From contig JAAELU010000199.1 of NCBI GenBank assembly GCA_024226255.1, positions 1 through 57,723 on the forward strand: DNA of 57,723 nt. Direction: 5' to 3'. Every line of letters begins with the position of its first letter. Positions within the stretch are counted from its first letter, which is position 1. Below, piece by piece: positions 1 through 8,093 of the stretch. The stretch is from a bacterium. GTDB taxonomy: Bacteria > Actinomycetota > Acidimicrobiia > Spongiisociales > UBA5794. The translations under genes were made by a program, and so were the position numbers. Under the pieces are notes generated by a model, which saw nothing but the letters and a program-made list of their open reading frames with translations, was not told where the DNA came from and made no database searches.

Positions 1-100
1 AACTCAGCGGCGCCAGGACCGAGTCGCCAATGGTTCGGTCGCCCACAACGAGACGGCGCAGGTCCTCGCGTATGTCCCCATGAAGGTGGATCTCAGTCAC
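1..100 (-). CDS. 5' end of an unidentified gene, cut by the window edge
   Basis: A minus-strand frame opens at a GTG (100..98) and runs without a stop off the left edge, giving about 33 residues (MTEIHLHGDIRED...). Codon third positions are mostly G/C, as in the neighbouring genes. No Shine-Dalgarno sequence is obvious and the fragment is too short to assign a family. It lies downstream of, and on the same strand as, the selenoprotein gene, separated by two hairpins, so it is probably a separate transcript. Confidence 0.35.
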   Translation of the reverse strand, partial: MTEIHLHGDIREDLRRLVVGDRTIGDSVLAPLS

Positions 101-165
101 AGCCGGCAGGGCAGGTGAGCTTTGGACGGTCGGCTGCGTCCGTGAACACCGGGTCGGGTCGCAAT

Positions 166-184
166 GGAGCTGCGCAGCAGCTCC
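166..184 (-). terminator. hairpin downstream of the selenoprotein gene
   Basis: Perfect 8-bp stem (GGAGCTGC / GCAGCTCC) with a 3-nt loop, about 30 nt beyond the stop of the 215-880 gene. There is no T-run, so intrinsic termination is inferred from stem strength and position only. Confidence 0.4.
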
Positions 185-192
185 CAAGGAAT

Positions 193-206
193 GGGCCGCT
201 AGGCCC
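193..206 (-). terminator. short GC hairpin immediately after the selenoprotein stop
   Basis: GGGCC-GCTA-GGCCC, 5-bp stem with a tetraloop, starting 9 nt after the stop codon at 217..215. It may act together with the hairpin at 166-184 as a tandem terminator. Confidence 0.35.
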
Positions 207-214
207 GTTCCCGC

Positions 215-880
215 CTACTGCTTTGCCTTGAAGAGAACCTTGGCCGCCGCGATGTAGCGATCGAGCTGGGCCATGTAGGCATCGGCTTCGTCCCGGGCCT
301 CGGGGAAACGGATGCCCATGGCGTGTACCGCGAATCGCGCTCCGCGGTAGTAGGGGACCATATCGGTGAAGCGGAGCGCATGCGGGCCCGGCTCAGCCGG
401 CCCCAATTGTGGCAGCGGCTGTGAAGTCGCAGGCAGTTCGAGTTCCCGAAGTGCCTCGATGATCGTGTTCTCCATTGGGCGGTCCGCGTAGTCCCGGGAA
501 TGCATTCGGAACGCTTCCACCCCTTCTGGGGTGATGACGATGGCTGCGGGTCGAGCGATGTCGCGCCTGTCCAGCGCGTCGATGACTCCGTAGGGCCCGA
601 TGACGTGGGTCCGATCGGAGTCACTGAGGATGGGGAACGGCAACATGAGATTCTGGACTAGCGCCGAGTTCTGCTCCGGGGAATCAACGCTGATGCCATA
701 GACGCGGGTGCCGGTCGCGGTGATCTCGTCATGACGTTGGGCCAAGCTGACCAGCTGGCCGTTGCAATATGCTCACCAATCACCGCGGAGGAACAGCAAG
801 AGAGCGGCCGTATCGAGGTGGTCGCTCAGCTGCCACGGGTCACCGTGTTGGTCGGTGACAGTGAAATCCGGTACGTGCAT
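215..880 (-). CDS. Peroxiredoxin-like (AhpC/TSA) protein, predicted selenoprotein (Sec36)
   Basis: Thioredoxin-fold redoxin of the 'RGDWCPYCN' type, which reduces peroxides or disulfides in the cytoplasm. The frame starts at ATG 880..878, preceded by AAGGAG at good spacing. It reads ...FLRGDW, meets TGA at 775..773, and continues in the same frame as AYCNGQL... to the TAG at 217..215. With UGA read as selenocysteine this is a normal full-length 221-aa protein with a U36-A-Y-C39 redox motif in place of CxxC. The downstream part shows typical family blocks (GISVDSPEQN, FPILSDSD, DIARPAAIVI). A conventional reading would give a 35-aa stub plus a 176-aa ORF starting at TTG 745, without the active site. 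A hairpin with a GGUC loop follows the UGA (740-760). The gene is divergent from the zrg-like operon. The window contains no selA/B/C/D genes, so Sec insertion must rely on genes elsewhere. Confidence 0.82.
740..775 (-). promoter_or_regulatory. SECIS-like element with the recoded UGA
   Basis: On the minus strand the UGA (775-773) is followed by 12 nt and then a hairpin. The 5' arm GGCCAGC (760-754) pairs with GCUUGGCC (747-740), giving 7 bp with one bulged U two pairs below a 6-nt loop UGGUCA (753-748). The apical GGUC and the 19-nt distance from UGA to loop resemble the E. coli fdhF SECIS (loop AGGUCU, one bulged U). There the bulge is on the 5' side; here it is on the 3' side. This is the main evidence that the UGA is recoded and not a mutation. 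Confidence 0.75.
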
Positions 881-1081
881 TCATCTCCTTCAGGTCTCGC
901 TCGACACTAGCGACCGCGGAGCCTGTCTCAGTCACTGTGAGGGGCTGCCACCGCCTCCTCGGCAAGTTGGAGCGCGGTCGGCCGCCGCTGCCGGTGCGCT
1001 GGCTGAGAACAGGCCTGCCGAGCGGGCAACTTGCCCAGCAGCCATGGAACCAGCTGACGCTGGCTACTCCGCGGTCTTGCG

Positions 1082-1087
1082 TATACT
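1082..1087 (+). promoter_or_regulatory. -10 element of the zrg-like operon
   Basis: TATACT lies 11 nt upstream of the ATG at 1099, so transcription would begin about 5 nt before the start codon (near-leaderless). No convincing -35 at 16-18 nt and no clear Zur-type dyad was seen in the 218-bp divergent region (881-1098), which holds nothing else recognised. Confidence 0.35.
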
Positions 1088-1098
1088 CCCGGTCGCAT

Positions 1099-1731
1099 AT
1101 GGCTACTTCACATCGTGTTTTTGCACTGGTTTTCGCTCTCGCCTGCTTGATCAGCCTGTCCGCTTGCGGCGCCGAGGACGAGCCTGCCAGTGCCGATGCA
1201 ACCACAACGCCAGCTGTCGAGCACGACGACGGTGAACACGACGAGGGTGAACACGGCGACGATGAGCACGGCGACGACGAAGCGTCGAGTGGACTTGGCG
1301 CTCATGAGCACGGAGCAGCGGAGATGACGGTCGCTTGGATCGAAGCCGATGTTGCCATCGACCTGATCAGCCCCACGTTCAACATTTTCGGCTTTGAGTA
1401 CGAGCCTGCAACCGATGAAGATCTTGCCGTGGCTGCAGATCGGACCGAAGCTCTTTCGACTCCCGGGATCATCGCCATCAACGCAGAGGCAGGTTGCGCG
1501 CTCGCCGATCCAGTAGCAACCGAACTGGAGTACGAGGGTAGCCATTCGGAGATGACCGCATCATGGCTGTTCGTGTGTGAAGACCCCGATGAGATCCGGG
1601 AACTCGACACCAGTAGGCTCTTCGCCGAGTTCCCGAGTTTCCAAGACATCGATGCGCAGTGGATTTCTGCGTCGGATCAGTCTGCAGCAGAGCTCTCTCC
1701 GTCTGCGCCCATCCTTTCGCTCCAAAGGTGA
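1099..1731 (+). CDS. ZrgA-like (DUF2796) metal-binding lipoprotein
   Basis: A 210-aa exported protein with signal peptide and lipobox LSAC (Cys23), so anchored outside the membrane. Residues about 38-75 are a His/Asp/Glu-rich stretch (HDDGEHDEGEHGDDEHGDDE) suited to binding Zn or Cu. A DUF2796-like globular domain follows (about 75-205). Family knowledge: Vibrio ZrgA is the metal-binding component of a zinc-regulated uptake operon. The start at ATG 1099 is chosen because upstream in-frame codons lack a signal-peptide pattern. It overlaps the ATPase gene by 4 nt, so the two should be translationally coupled. The metal (Zn or Cu) is inferred; the nearby copper-chaperone genes make Cu possible. 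Confidence 0.75.
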   Translation: MATSHRVFALVFALACLISLSACGAEDEPASADATTTPAVEHDDGEHDEGEHGDDEHGDDEASSGLGAHEHGAAEMTVAWIEADVAIDLISPTFNIFGFEYEPATDEDLAVAADRTEALSTPGIIAINAEAGCALADPVATELEYEGSHSEMTASWLFVCEDPDEIRELDTSRLFAEFPSFQDIDAQWISASDQSAAELSPSAPILSLQR

Positions 1732-2441
1732 AACGCCAAGATCAACCGGTCGTAAGTCTCGACCATGTTCGGTTCTGCTGGCCGGGTCAGACTTCGGACA
1801 CAATCGCCATCGATGAGTTGCAACTCCATGCCGGGGAGCACCTGTTTGTGCGCGGTTCAAGCGGGAGCGGCAAGACGACACTGCTGAACCTGCTGGCCGG
1901 CATCCACACTCCAACCGAAGGGAAGATCCAGCTGCTCGGCACAGACCTCGCCTCGCTGTCGCCCAGCAAACGCGACCAGTTCCGGGCCGACCACATCGGG
2001 GTTGTGTTCCAACAGTTCAACTTGTTGCCCTATCTCACCATGCTGGAGAACGTCACGCTGTCTTGCGCGTTCTCGCAGCGGAAGAGAGTTCGTGCCACAG
2101 AATTGGCTGACGTCGCCGCAAGCGCAAGGCAGCTCTTGAGAGACTTGAACCTTGCCGATCAACTACATAACGCGCCCGTGAACAAGTTGAGCGTTGGGCA
2201 ACAGCAGCGGGTTGCGGTGGCCAGGGCACTCATCGGCGCGCCCGAGATCCTCAGCGCCGACGAACCAACATCAGCGCTCGATGCGGACAACCGCGACCGG
2301 TTTCTCGATCTGTTGTTTACCGAGACTGAGGCGCTGGGCTGCACGCTCGTGTTCGTGAGCCACGACCCGCACTTCGCTAGCCGATTCAATCGCTCGATCG
2401 AGCTCGCTGCAGATAGCCGCGAACTCGCCAACGACCTATGA
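1728..2441 (+). CDS. ABC transporter ATPase (LolD/MacB class)
   Basis: A 237-aa cytoplasmic ATPase. Walker A GSSGSGKTT lies near residue 47, the Q-loop is VVFQQFN, the signature is LSVGQQQRVAVARAL, and Walker B with the following D-loop is SADEPTSALD. The GTG start at 1728 overlaps the lipoprotein stop (GTGA), which fixes the start better than the longer upstream reading. Downstream, the permease ATG at 2438 overlaps this stop. It powers an FtsX/MacB-type permease, not a canonical ZnuB permease. Family members drive periplasmic lipoprotein or metallochaperone work more often than direct solute import. Confidence 0.85.
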   Translation: MKRQDQPVVSLDHVRFCWPGQTSDTIAIDELQLHAGEHLFVRGSSGSGKTTLLNLLAGIHTPTEGKIQLLGTDLASLSPSKRDQFRADHIGVVFQQFNLLPYLTMLENVTLSCAFSQRKRVRATELADVAASARQLLRDLNLADQLHNAPVNKLSVGQQQRVAVARALIGAPEILSADEPTSALDADNRDRFLDLLFTETEALGCTLVFVSHDPHFASRFNRSIELAADSRELANDL

Positions 2442-3694
2442 CAGTTTTGCGCATCGCGTTGAAGAGCGCCCGCTTTCGTCGTGCCAACTTGTTGCTCACG
2501 GTTTTTGCGCTGGCCATCAGTGTGACGCTGCTGCTTGGTGTGGACAAGATCCGCAAGGAAACCAGGAGTAGCTTCCTCAACACCGTTTCCCAGACCGACC
2601 TCATTGTCGGGGCGAGAAGCTCACCGACGAACCTGCTTCTCTACAGCGTGTTTCGCATCGGTAGCGCAACCAACAACGTCAGCTGGGAAACCTATGAATC
2701 CGTCGCAGCGATGGAAGAGGTTGCATGGACGATTCCCATCTCCCTTGGCGACTCTCACAGAGGCTTCCGAGTGATGGGCACGTCGGCGGACTACTTCGAT
2801 TTCCACCGCTACGGGAACAAGCAATCGCTCAACCTCGATTCCGGCACACAATTCGCCGGAGTGTATGACACGGTGCTGGGAGCCGATGTTGCCAAAGACC
2901 TTGGCTATCGAATCGGTGACGAGATCGTCATCTCGCATGGCCTCGTCTCGGCCGATTTCGCCGGCCACGACGACAAGCCCTTCACCGTGGTGGGCATCTT
3001 TGCAAGGACAGGCACGCCCGTGGATCGCACGGTGCATGTCAGCTTGGCTGGGATCGAGGCAATACACGTCGACTGGCAGGGCGGCACCCGATCAGGCGTG
3101 ACCCTCGACGCCGAGCAGGCGTTGAAGTTCGATCTCACACCAACCGCCATCACGGCATTCATGGTGGGACTCGAAAACCGGGCCCAGACGTTCCAGGTGC
3201 AACGCGAGATCAACGATTACGAGAACGAACCTGTAACCGCCATCCTGCCCGGTGCCACGCTGTCCGAGTTCTGGCGGACGATTTCTACCGTGGAACAGGT
3301 CTTGTTCGTTATTTCCGGATTCGTACTGGTAGCGGGCCTACTCGGCATGCTGACCACAATCCTCTCGACACTCAACGAGCGACGCCGGGAGATCGCAGTG
3401 CTGCGCGCGATCGGAGCGCGAGCATCGCAGGTGGTAACCCTGATCGCGTTGGAAACTCTGCTTGTGGTATCCGCTGGTTGTGTGCTCGGTGTCGGAATGC
3501 TCTACGGCTTGCTGGCTGTCGGCCGTCCGATTGTCACGCGCCGCTTTGGGGTGAACATTGCGATAACCTGGCTCGATGCAACGCAGATCGGCATCATGGC
3601 GGGTGTGGTCATTGGAGCGGTACTCGTGGCGCTGATTCCCGGATTCGTTGCATACCGCCGTTCGATACAAGACGGATTAGCGCTAAAGGTCTAG
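2438..3694 (+). CDS. FtsX/MacB-type ABC permease
   Basis: A 418-aa membrane protein with one N-terminal TM segment (about residues 18-36), a large extracytoplasmic MacB-like domain (about 40-270) and three C-terminal TM segments (about 285-400). The cytoplasmic loop NERRREIAVLRAIGA is the FtsX-family coupling signature. ATGA overlap couples it to the ATPase. Together the two resemble ZrgB/C of the Vibrio zrgABCDE operon. Confidence 0.85.
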   Translation: MTVLRIALKSARFRRANLLLTVFALAISVTLLLGVDKIRKETRSSFLNTVSQTDLIVGARSSPTNLLLYSVFRIGSATNNVSWETYESVAAMEEVAWTIPISLGDSHRGFRVMGTSADYFDFHRYGNKQSLNLDSGTQFAGVYDTVLGADVAKDLGYRIGDEIVISHGLVSADFAGHDDKPFTVVGIFARTGTPVDRTVHVSLAGIEAIHVDWQGGTRSGVTLDAEQALKFDLTPTAITAFMVGLENRAQTFQVQREINDYENEPVTAILPGATLSEFWRTISTVEQVLFVISGFVLVAGLLGMLTTILSTLNERRREIAVLRAIGARASQVVTLIALETLLVVSAGCVLGVGMLYGLLAVGRPIVTRRFGVNIAITWLDATQIGIMAGVVIGAVLVALIPGFVAYRRSIQDGLALKV

Positions 3695-3700
3695 CCGCAA

Positions 3701-4435
3701 ATGCCAATAACAACGACGATGAAACCTCGACCGTCTCGACGGATACCGCTGCTCAAGATCCTGGTCGCACTGTGTGCGACCGCCACCGCATGTGGCTCGG
3801 CAGATATTCAGCCCACGGCGGATCTTCTTGCTGACACGTCAAGGTCGGTACCGAGCACGTCAGGGCCGGCACCGAGCGACGGCCCTCAATACGGCGACTC
3901 GATGGAAGACTGGATCGATGGATCAGGAGCTGAGGCTGTCGAGCCTGGCCCGTCGGCCGATTCAACCGAGTTCGCGGAGATCCAATGGGAGGAATTGACC
4001 CCGCCCGGGTTCTCTGGCGACGAAGTCTACGATCGCTACGCAGACCGGCTAGCGGCAGTAGATGACTACTCCGAAGAGGCCGACGCCATCTATGCCGAAA
4101 TGCAGGCCGAGTTCGAGGATGCCCCCGTCAACGCGGAACTCGACGGCAAAAAGATCCGCCTCGCGGGCTTCGTCACGCCCTTCAATTTCGATGATGAGCT
4201 CATCACCGAGTTCCTGCTCGTTCCCTATTTCGGGGCGTGTATTCATGTACCGCCCCCGCCCTCGAACCAGACCATCCTGGTCACCCTCGATGAGGGCCAA
4301 GGCATGCCCTTCAATGACGCCTGGGGCGCCGTGTGGGTGACGGGCACCCTTAGCGCTACCTCCACCGACACCGGCCTTGCCACCGCCGGTTATTCGATAT
4401 CGGGTGCCCAAAGCGGCGTATACGACGAGTCCTAG
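3701..4435 (+). CDS. DUF3299 lipoprotein
   Basis: A 244-aa exported lipoprotein: twin-Arg-like N terminus, hydrophobic core LLKILVALCATATAC and a lipobox Cys near residue 31, then a Ser/Pro/Asp-rich linker. The C-terminal domain carries the DUF3299 hallmark VPYFGACIHVPPPPSNQ, including a conserved Cys-x-His that may bind metal. It starts 6 nt after the permease; an ATG at 3719 is an alternative start. DUF3299 proteins accompany DUF2796 and MacB-like ABC genes in zrg operons, so this is read as the last gene of the same metal-handling unit. Its biochemical role is unknown. Confidence 0.8.
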   Translation: MPITTTMKPRPSRRIPLLKILVALCATATACGSADIQPTADLLADTSRSVPSTSGPAPSDGPQYGDSMEDWIDGSGAEAVEPGPSADSTEFAEIQWEELTPPGFSGDEVYDRYADRLAAVDDYSEEADAIYAEMQAEFEDAPVNAELDGKKIRLAGFVTPFNFDDELITEFLLVPYFGACIHVPPPPSNQTILVTLDEGQGMPFNDAWGAVWVTGTLSATSTDTGLATAGYSISGAQSGVYDES

Positions 4436-4475
4436 AGTCGCCACCGGTCTCATCGCGGCTGTTGAACCGATGTCC

Positions 4476-5867
4476 TCAGTCAGGATCGTGGGCGACGAGC
4501 GCTTCCTTGATGAGCTGCACCGCACGTTGCGCCACTGTCGTGTCCGTCCGCTGACTGAGGTAGGCCAATCGCACGAGGAAGCGGCCATCGACAGTGGTGC
4601 TCGAGACGTGAATGTCTCTCGAATCGTTGACGTGCTGGGCAATGTGTTTGGTGGCCGAATCGCCGGCTGTCGCTCGGAACGCCACGATGGATAGTTCCGG
4701 GTCTGCCATGACCTCGATTCCGGCCAGGGCACGCAACTCATCAGCTGTCCACTGCGCCAGATCGAGCATCTGATCCAATGCACTGCGGAATGGTTCGACG
4801 CCGTGCAAGTGGAGTGACAGCCATACCTCGAGACCCCGCGACGGCCGCGTCAATTCCGGGCTCATTGCGAAGTAATTGGGGAGAGTGTCGTGGGCCGGCA
4901 CGTCCTGCATATATGCGCCGCGCCCCTCCAGTGAGTGAATCAGCTCGTTTCGATCGCGTACCAGCAGGCCGCCGACCCCGAATGGCAGGAACAAACTCTT
5001 GTGGGCGTCGAGAGTGATCGAATCTGCCTCTTCGATCCCTGTCATCCGCTGGCGACCGCGGTCGGTCAACGTAAAAAAGCCGCCGTACGCGGCATCGACG
5101 TGGAACCATGCTCCGCTCTCGGCCGCCACTTGGGCACATTGGCGGAGCGGATCGATGGTGCCGGTATCGGTAGTGCCGGCACTGGCGACGATCAGCATTG
5201 GGGATAGCCCAGAAGCCACATCTTGCGAGATGGACGTCCGCAGGGCGTCAATACTGAGGCGCAGCTGATCATCAGCCGGTACAAGCCGAACCCGGTCGGG
5301 ATGGATACCGGCAATCGTGGCCGCTTTGGCGACGGAGTGGTGGGCTCGCTCCGAGGTGTAGACCACGCCGCCTCCGAAGTCGTGGCCGAGGCGAGAGCGG
5401 GCGGCAACCGTGGCCGTGAGGTTGGCTGTGGACCCTCCTGACAGCAGCACTCCCGAGGCCGTATCGGGAAGATCGAACAGGCGGCACATCCACTGGACAA
5501 TGCCGTCCTCCATAGCGACCAGTCCTGGGGCGCCGTGGAGTCCTCCCGTGTACCGATTGGTGACAGCGCCGAGTAGCCGTCCGAGTGCCGCCGTATGGAT
5601 TCCGCCGCTTGGGATGTAGGAGAGGAATTTCCCGGAGGCGGTGTTGATTCCACTGTCCAGGGCCCGGTCCAGGGTGTCGAGGAGCTGCGGGAGGTCGGCC
5701 CCGTGTTCTGGTGGGGGAAAAGCCAGCTCCTTGATGAGGTCCGGATCGATGGGCGGGAATGACGCCGGTGCCGCCGGGAGATCCTCGACATAGTCATCGG
5801 CATAACTGAGCACGGCCTCAGTCAGCTGACGTCGGGTGGTCGAGTCGAGTTCTAGGTCCTTCGGCAT
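4476..5867 (-). CDS. PLP-dependent group II (aromatic-L-amino-acid-type) decarboxylase
   Basis: A 463-aa cytoplasmic enzyme of the DDC/GAD fold. The PLP Schiff-base lysine is in SITLDAHKSLFLP. The Asp that binds the pyridine nitrogen is in WFHVDAAYGGF, and the phosphate-binding region is LLSGGSTANLTA. Length matches the family (450-500 aa). It is likely to decarboxylate an aromatic or similar amino acid; the substrate cannot be told from sequence. It is convergent with the zrg-like operon and separated from it by 40 nt, with no obvious terminator. Confidence 0.8.
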   Translation of the reverse strand: MPKDLELDSTTRRQLTEAVLSYADDYVEDLPAAPASFPPIDPDLIKELAFPPPEHGADLPQLLDTLDRALDSGINTASGKFLSYIPSGGIHTAALGRLLGAVTNRYTGGLHGAPGLVAMEDGIVQWMCRLFDLPDTASGVLLSGGSTANLTATVAARSRLGHDFGGGVVYTSERAHHSVAKAATIAGIHPDRVRLVPADDQLRLSIDALRTSISQDVASGLSPMLIVASAGTTDTGTIDPLRQCAQVAAESGAWFHVDAAYGGFFTLTDRGRQRMTGIEEADSITLDAHKSLFLPFGVGGLLVRDRNELIHSLEGRGAYMQDVPAHDTLPNYFAMSPELTRPSRGLEVWLSLHLHGVEPFRSALDQMLDLAQWTADELRALAGIEVMADPELSIVAFRATAGDSATKHIAQHVNDSRDIHVSSTTVDGRFLVRLAYLSQRTDTTVAQRAVQLIKEALVAHDPD

Positions 5868-5898
5868 GCGACGACTCTATCGGAGCCGGATTGGGCGG

Positions 5899-6336
5899 TT
5901 ACCGATCTTCAATTGGTACGACGATCTCGATGTCGGCGGCACCGTCGAAGTCGACCGTCACAGCAAACGAGCCCTCGAAGACTGTGGGCTCGATACACAT
6001 GAGGTGTGTTCCTAGAGGCTCGAACTCAGCGGACTCGCCCGGCCCGACGAGCAGCCCATCGGCGAGCGGACGCATCGCCATCACCCGGTTGTCGTCGATG
6101 GAGGTCTCGTGCAGCTCAATCGAAGCACACGCTTCAGAGGAACCACCGATCACGGTGACGGCGGAGTCGAGACCGTTGGTTATCTCGAAGTAGATAGCGC
6201 TCGCCTCCGCGACCCGCGGCACGGCCCGACTCCACTCATCGGAGATGGTCAATGTCGTCGGTCCGCCACAGGCCGTCAAAGCGAATACGGCCGACATCAG
6301 CAGTGCAGTCGATCGCAGTCTTGACGATGGAGTCAT
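5899..6336 (-). CDS. PCu(A)C-family periplasmic copper chaperone lipoprotein
   Basis: A 145-aa protein with lipobox LTAC (Cys23) and a cupredoxin-like domain. The copper motif is present: His76, Met86/Met88, then His111-Leu-Met113, close to the classic H-X10-M-X21-H-X-M but one residue longer in each gap. The family delivers Cu(I) to cytochrome oxidase, usually with SCO. It overlaps the upstream SCO gene by ATGA, and both lie beside a heme-copper oxidase operon. Confidence 0.85.
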   Translation of the reverse strand: MTPSSRLRSTALLMSAVFALTACGGPTTLTISDEWSRAVPRVAEASAIYFEITNGLDSAVTVIGGSSEACASIELHETSIDDNRVMAMRPLADGLLVGPGESAEFEPLGTHLMCIEPTVFEGSFAVTVDFDGAADIEIVVPIEDR

Positions 6337-6932
6337 CGCAGATAAGCGAGGTCGGCCGCGATCTCATCAGCCGTCAACTCTGGAGGGAAGACAAGTCGGA
6401 GATGACCTTCTTGATCGATCACGGCCAGCGTGGCGGTGTGGTCCACGGTGTAGCCCGACTCGGCATCGCCTTCGGCGGCATCGAAGAAGATGCCATAGGT
6501 CGTCGCTACTCGTCTTATGTCCGCGGTAGGTCCGGTGAGTCCGATGAAGGTCTCGTTGAAGAAACCCAGGTACTCGTCCAGGAGTTCCACCGAATCCCGC
6601 TCCGGGTCGACGGTCACCATGACGACCTGCACATCGTTTGATCCGTCACCCATTTGGTCGAGGGCCTTGTTGAGCGTGGACAACGTCGTGGGGCATACAT
6701 CTGGACAGTGCGTATAGCCGAAGTAGACGACCACCAGCTTCCCGGCGAACGAATTGAGGCCGATCAACTCCCCGGTGGTCGCCTGGAGGTCGATCTCGGG
6801 AGCGGCAGTCGGCGACTGCATGATCACACCGTGAAATGCGTGGGGGCGTAGCTGGGGCAGGACCACGAACCATCCGGCCAAGGCCAGGATGACAACTCCG
6901 AGGATGATGGAAATGAGTCCCTTGCGCCTCAT
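6333..6932 (-). CDS. SCO1/SenC copper chaperone for cytochrome oxidase
   Basis: About 199 aa. N-terminal TM anchor (residues 5-25), then a thioredoxin fold with the copper site CPDVCP (Cys76/Cys80) and the distal His in YTVDHTATLAVID. It matures the Cu-A centre of subunit II. The start ATG at 6932 overlaps the stop of the upstream SCO-like gene (ATGA); a GTG at 6941 is an alternative adding three residues. Confidence 0.88.
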   Translation of the reverse strand: MRRKGLISIILGVVILALAGWFVVLPQLRPHAFHGVIMQSPTAAPEIDLQATTGELIGLNSFAGKLVVVYFGYTHCPDVCPTTLSTLNKALDQMGDGSNDVQVVMVTVDPERDSVELLDEYLGFFNETFIGLTGPTADIRRVATTYGIFFDAAEGDAESGYTVDHTATLAVIDQEGHLRLVFPPELTADEIAADLAYLR

Positions 6933-7648
6933 GGATAGCACAGGAAGAAGTGGGCCGCCTCATACGCCAAGCTATTGGCGCCGTGGCTGTTGCGCAGTTC
7001 CTCTCCCAGAATCCCGATGTGGCGCAGAACCCGGTCCGAGTCGGCGGCCAGCGTTTGATAGCGATACTCGCCGCGGATGATTCCCCATCCGTCGACGAGG
7101 ATCAGGGCCGGATCGAATGAGAAGGAGCCGTCGTCGCGTTCCTCGTACCAGGTCTTGAAACCCGATCCCACGATGTTGCGAACCTGGTCTGGAGCTGCGG
7201 TGGCGTAGATCCACTTCTCGCCGTCGGCACCGAACCGCGTGGCGCGGGCGGCCAATGCCATTGGGTCGTCGCGCTCGGGGTCGAAGCTCATCGTGACAAA
7301 CCGCACCTCGGTATCGCCTAGATCGACTTCGTCGATGCGTTCCGCGATGGCGGCCATGGTGGCTTCGGGGGCTGCGCACGGTTCCTCACAGTTGCCGTAC
7401 GTGAACGTGTAGACCACAACGGAGCCGCGTAGGTCCTCGCTGGTGACGGTCGCCCCAACCTGATCGGTCAATGAGAACCCTGGTGACAGGCGGATGCGGG
7501 GAAGCACCTGGATGGGTTCGAAGATGGCGAACGACATCACGCCCAGTATGAGCACGGCAGCTACAGCTCCGAGGCCGATCAACCAGCGCCTGCGGCGCTT
7601 GGATTGGGTCGGTTCGACAACCTCGGCTTCGACATCCAACATGGTCAT
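6929..7648 (-). CDS. SCO-like thioredoxin-fold protein lacking the copper His
   Basis: A 239-aa protein. N-terminal TM (about 20-42), then an SCO-type fold with CxxxC in YGNCEEPC and the family block SFDPERDDP. Where SCO has the copper-binding His (VDHTATLAVID in the neighbour), this one has FDPALILVD, with no His. It therefore probably does not bind Cu as SCO does; a thiol-disulfide reductase or modified chaperone role is inferred. The C terminus is extended by about 40 residues. It is the first gene of the SCO-like / SCO / PCu(A)C operon. Its ATG abuts the divergent ATG at 7649 directly. Confidence 0.8.
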   Translation of the reverse strand: MTMLDVEAEVVEPTQSKRRRRWLIGLGAVAAVLILGVMSFAIFEPIQVLPRIRLSPGFSLTDQVGATVTSEDLRGSVVVYTFTYGNCEEPCAAPEATMAAIAERIDEVDLGDTEVRFVTMSFDPERDDPMALAARATRFGADGEKWIYATAAPDQVRNIVGSGFKTWYEERDDGSFSFDPALILVDGWGIIRGEYRYQTLAADSDRVLRHIGILGEELRNSHGANSLAYEAAHFFLCYP

Positions 7649-8083
7649 ATGCGAATCCGCCTGCCATCCGTGCCCGTTCGCTGGGCGTTGGGGATCATTC
7701 TATTTGTGCTTGTGTTTGCTTGGTTCACCGCGCCCAACCCCATCTCGACAGGCGATGAATCTGATCCGTTTGTCGGCCGGTGGCTGGTGAATGGGACTGA
7801 TGCATTTGGTACGGAGTACTCGGGTTCGCTGAACATCGCGGCCGCCGACGACGGGTATGCCCTGGAATGGATCGTGACCGGAGCCCTGGCATCGGGAACG
7901 GCCGAACGTGTCGGTGAGGAATTGCTCGTCGACTGGTCGCGGGTCAATCCGCAACCCGGTGTCTTTCCCGACGTTGTGGGAACGGCCCGGTATCGCATCG
8001 ACGACGACGGCAGTCTTGTCGGTACGTCGACGGTCTTCGGAGAGCCCGCTGCGGGTTCGGAACTTGGTGAGCCGGTCGGTTGA
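7649..8083 (+). CDS. Small membrane-anchored hypothetical, calycin-like
   Basis: A 144-aa protein with an N-terminal TM or signal (about residues 10-30), then a beta-rich domain with repeats of the form 'Y-G-L-I...YALEWIVTG...GTAERVGEELLVDW', resembling small secreted beta-barrel (calycin-like) proteins of unknown role. The start ATG is taken at 7649; the longer reading from 7604 lies antisense to the SCO-like gene. No Shine-Dalgarno sequence is visible and the mRNA would be leaderless. Function not recognised. Confidence 0.6.
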   Translation: MRIRLPSVPVRWALGIILFVLVFAWFTAPNPISTGDESDPFVGRWLVNGTDAFGTEYSGSLNIAAADDGYALEWIVTGALASGTAERVGEELLVDWSRVNPQPGVFPDVVGTARYRIDDDGSLVGTSTVFGEPAAGSELGEPVG

Positions 8084-8093
8084 GAAGGCACAG

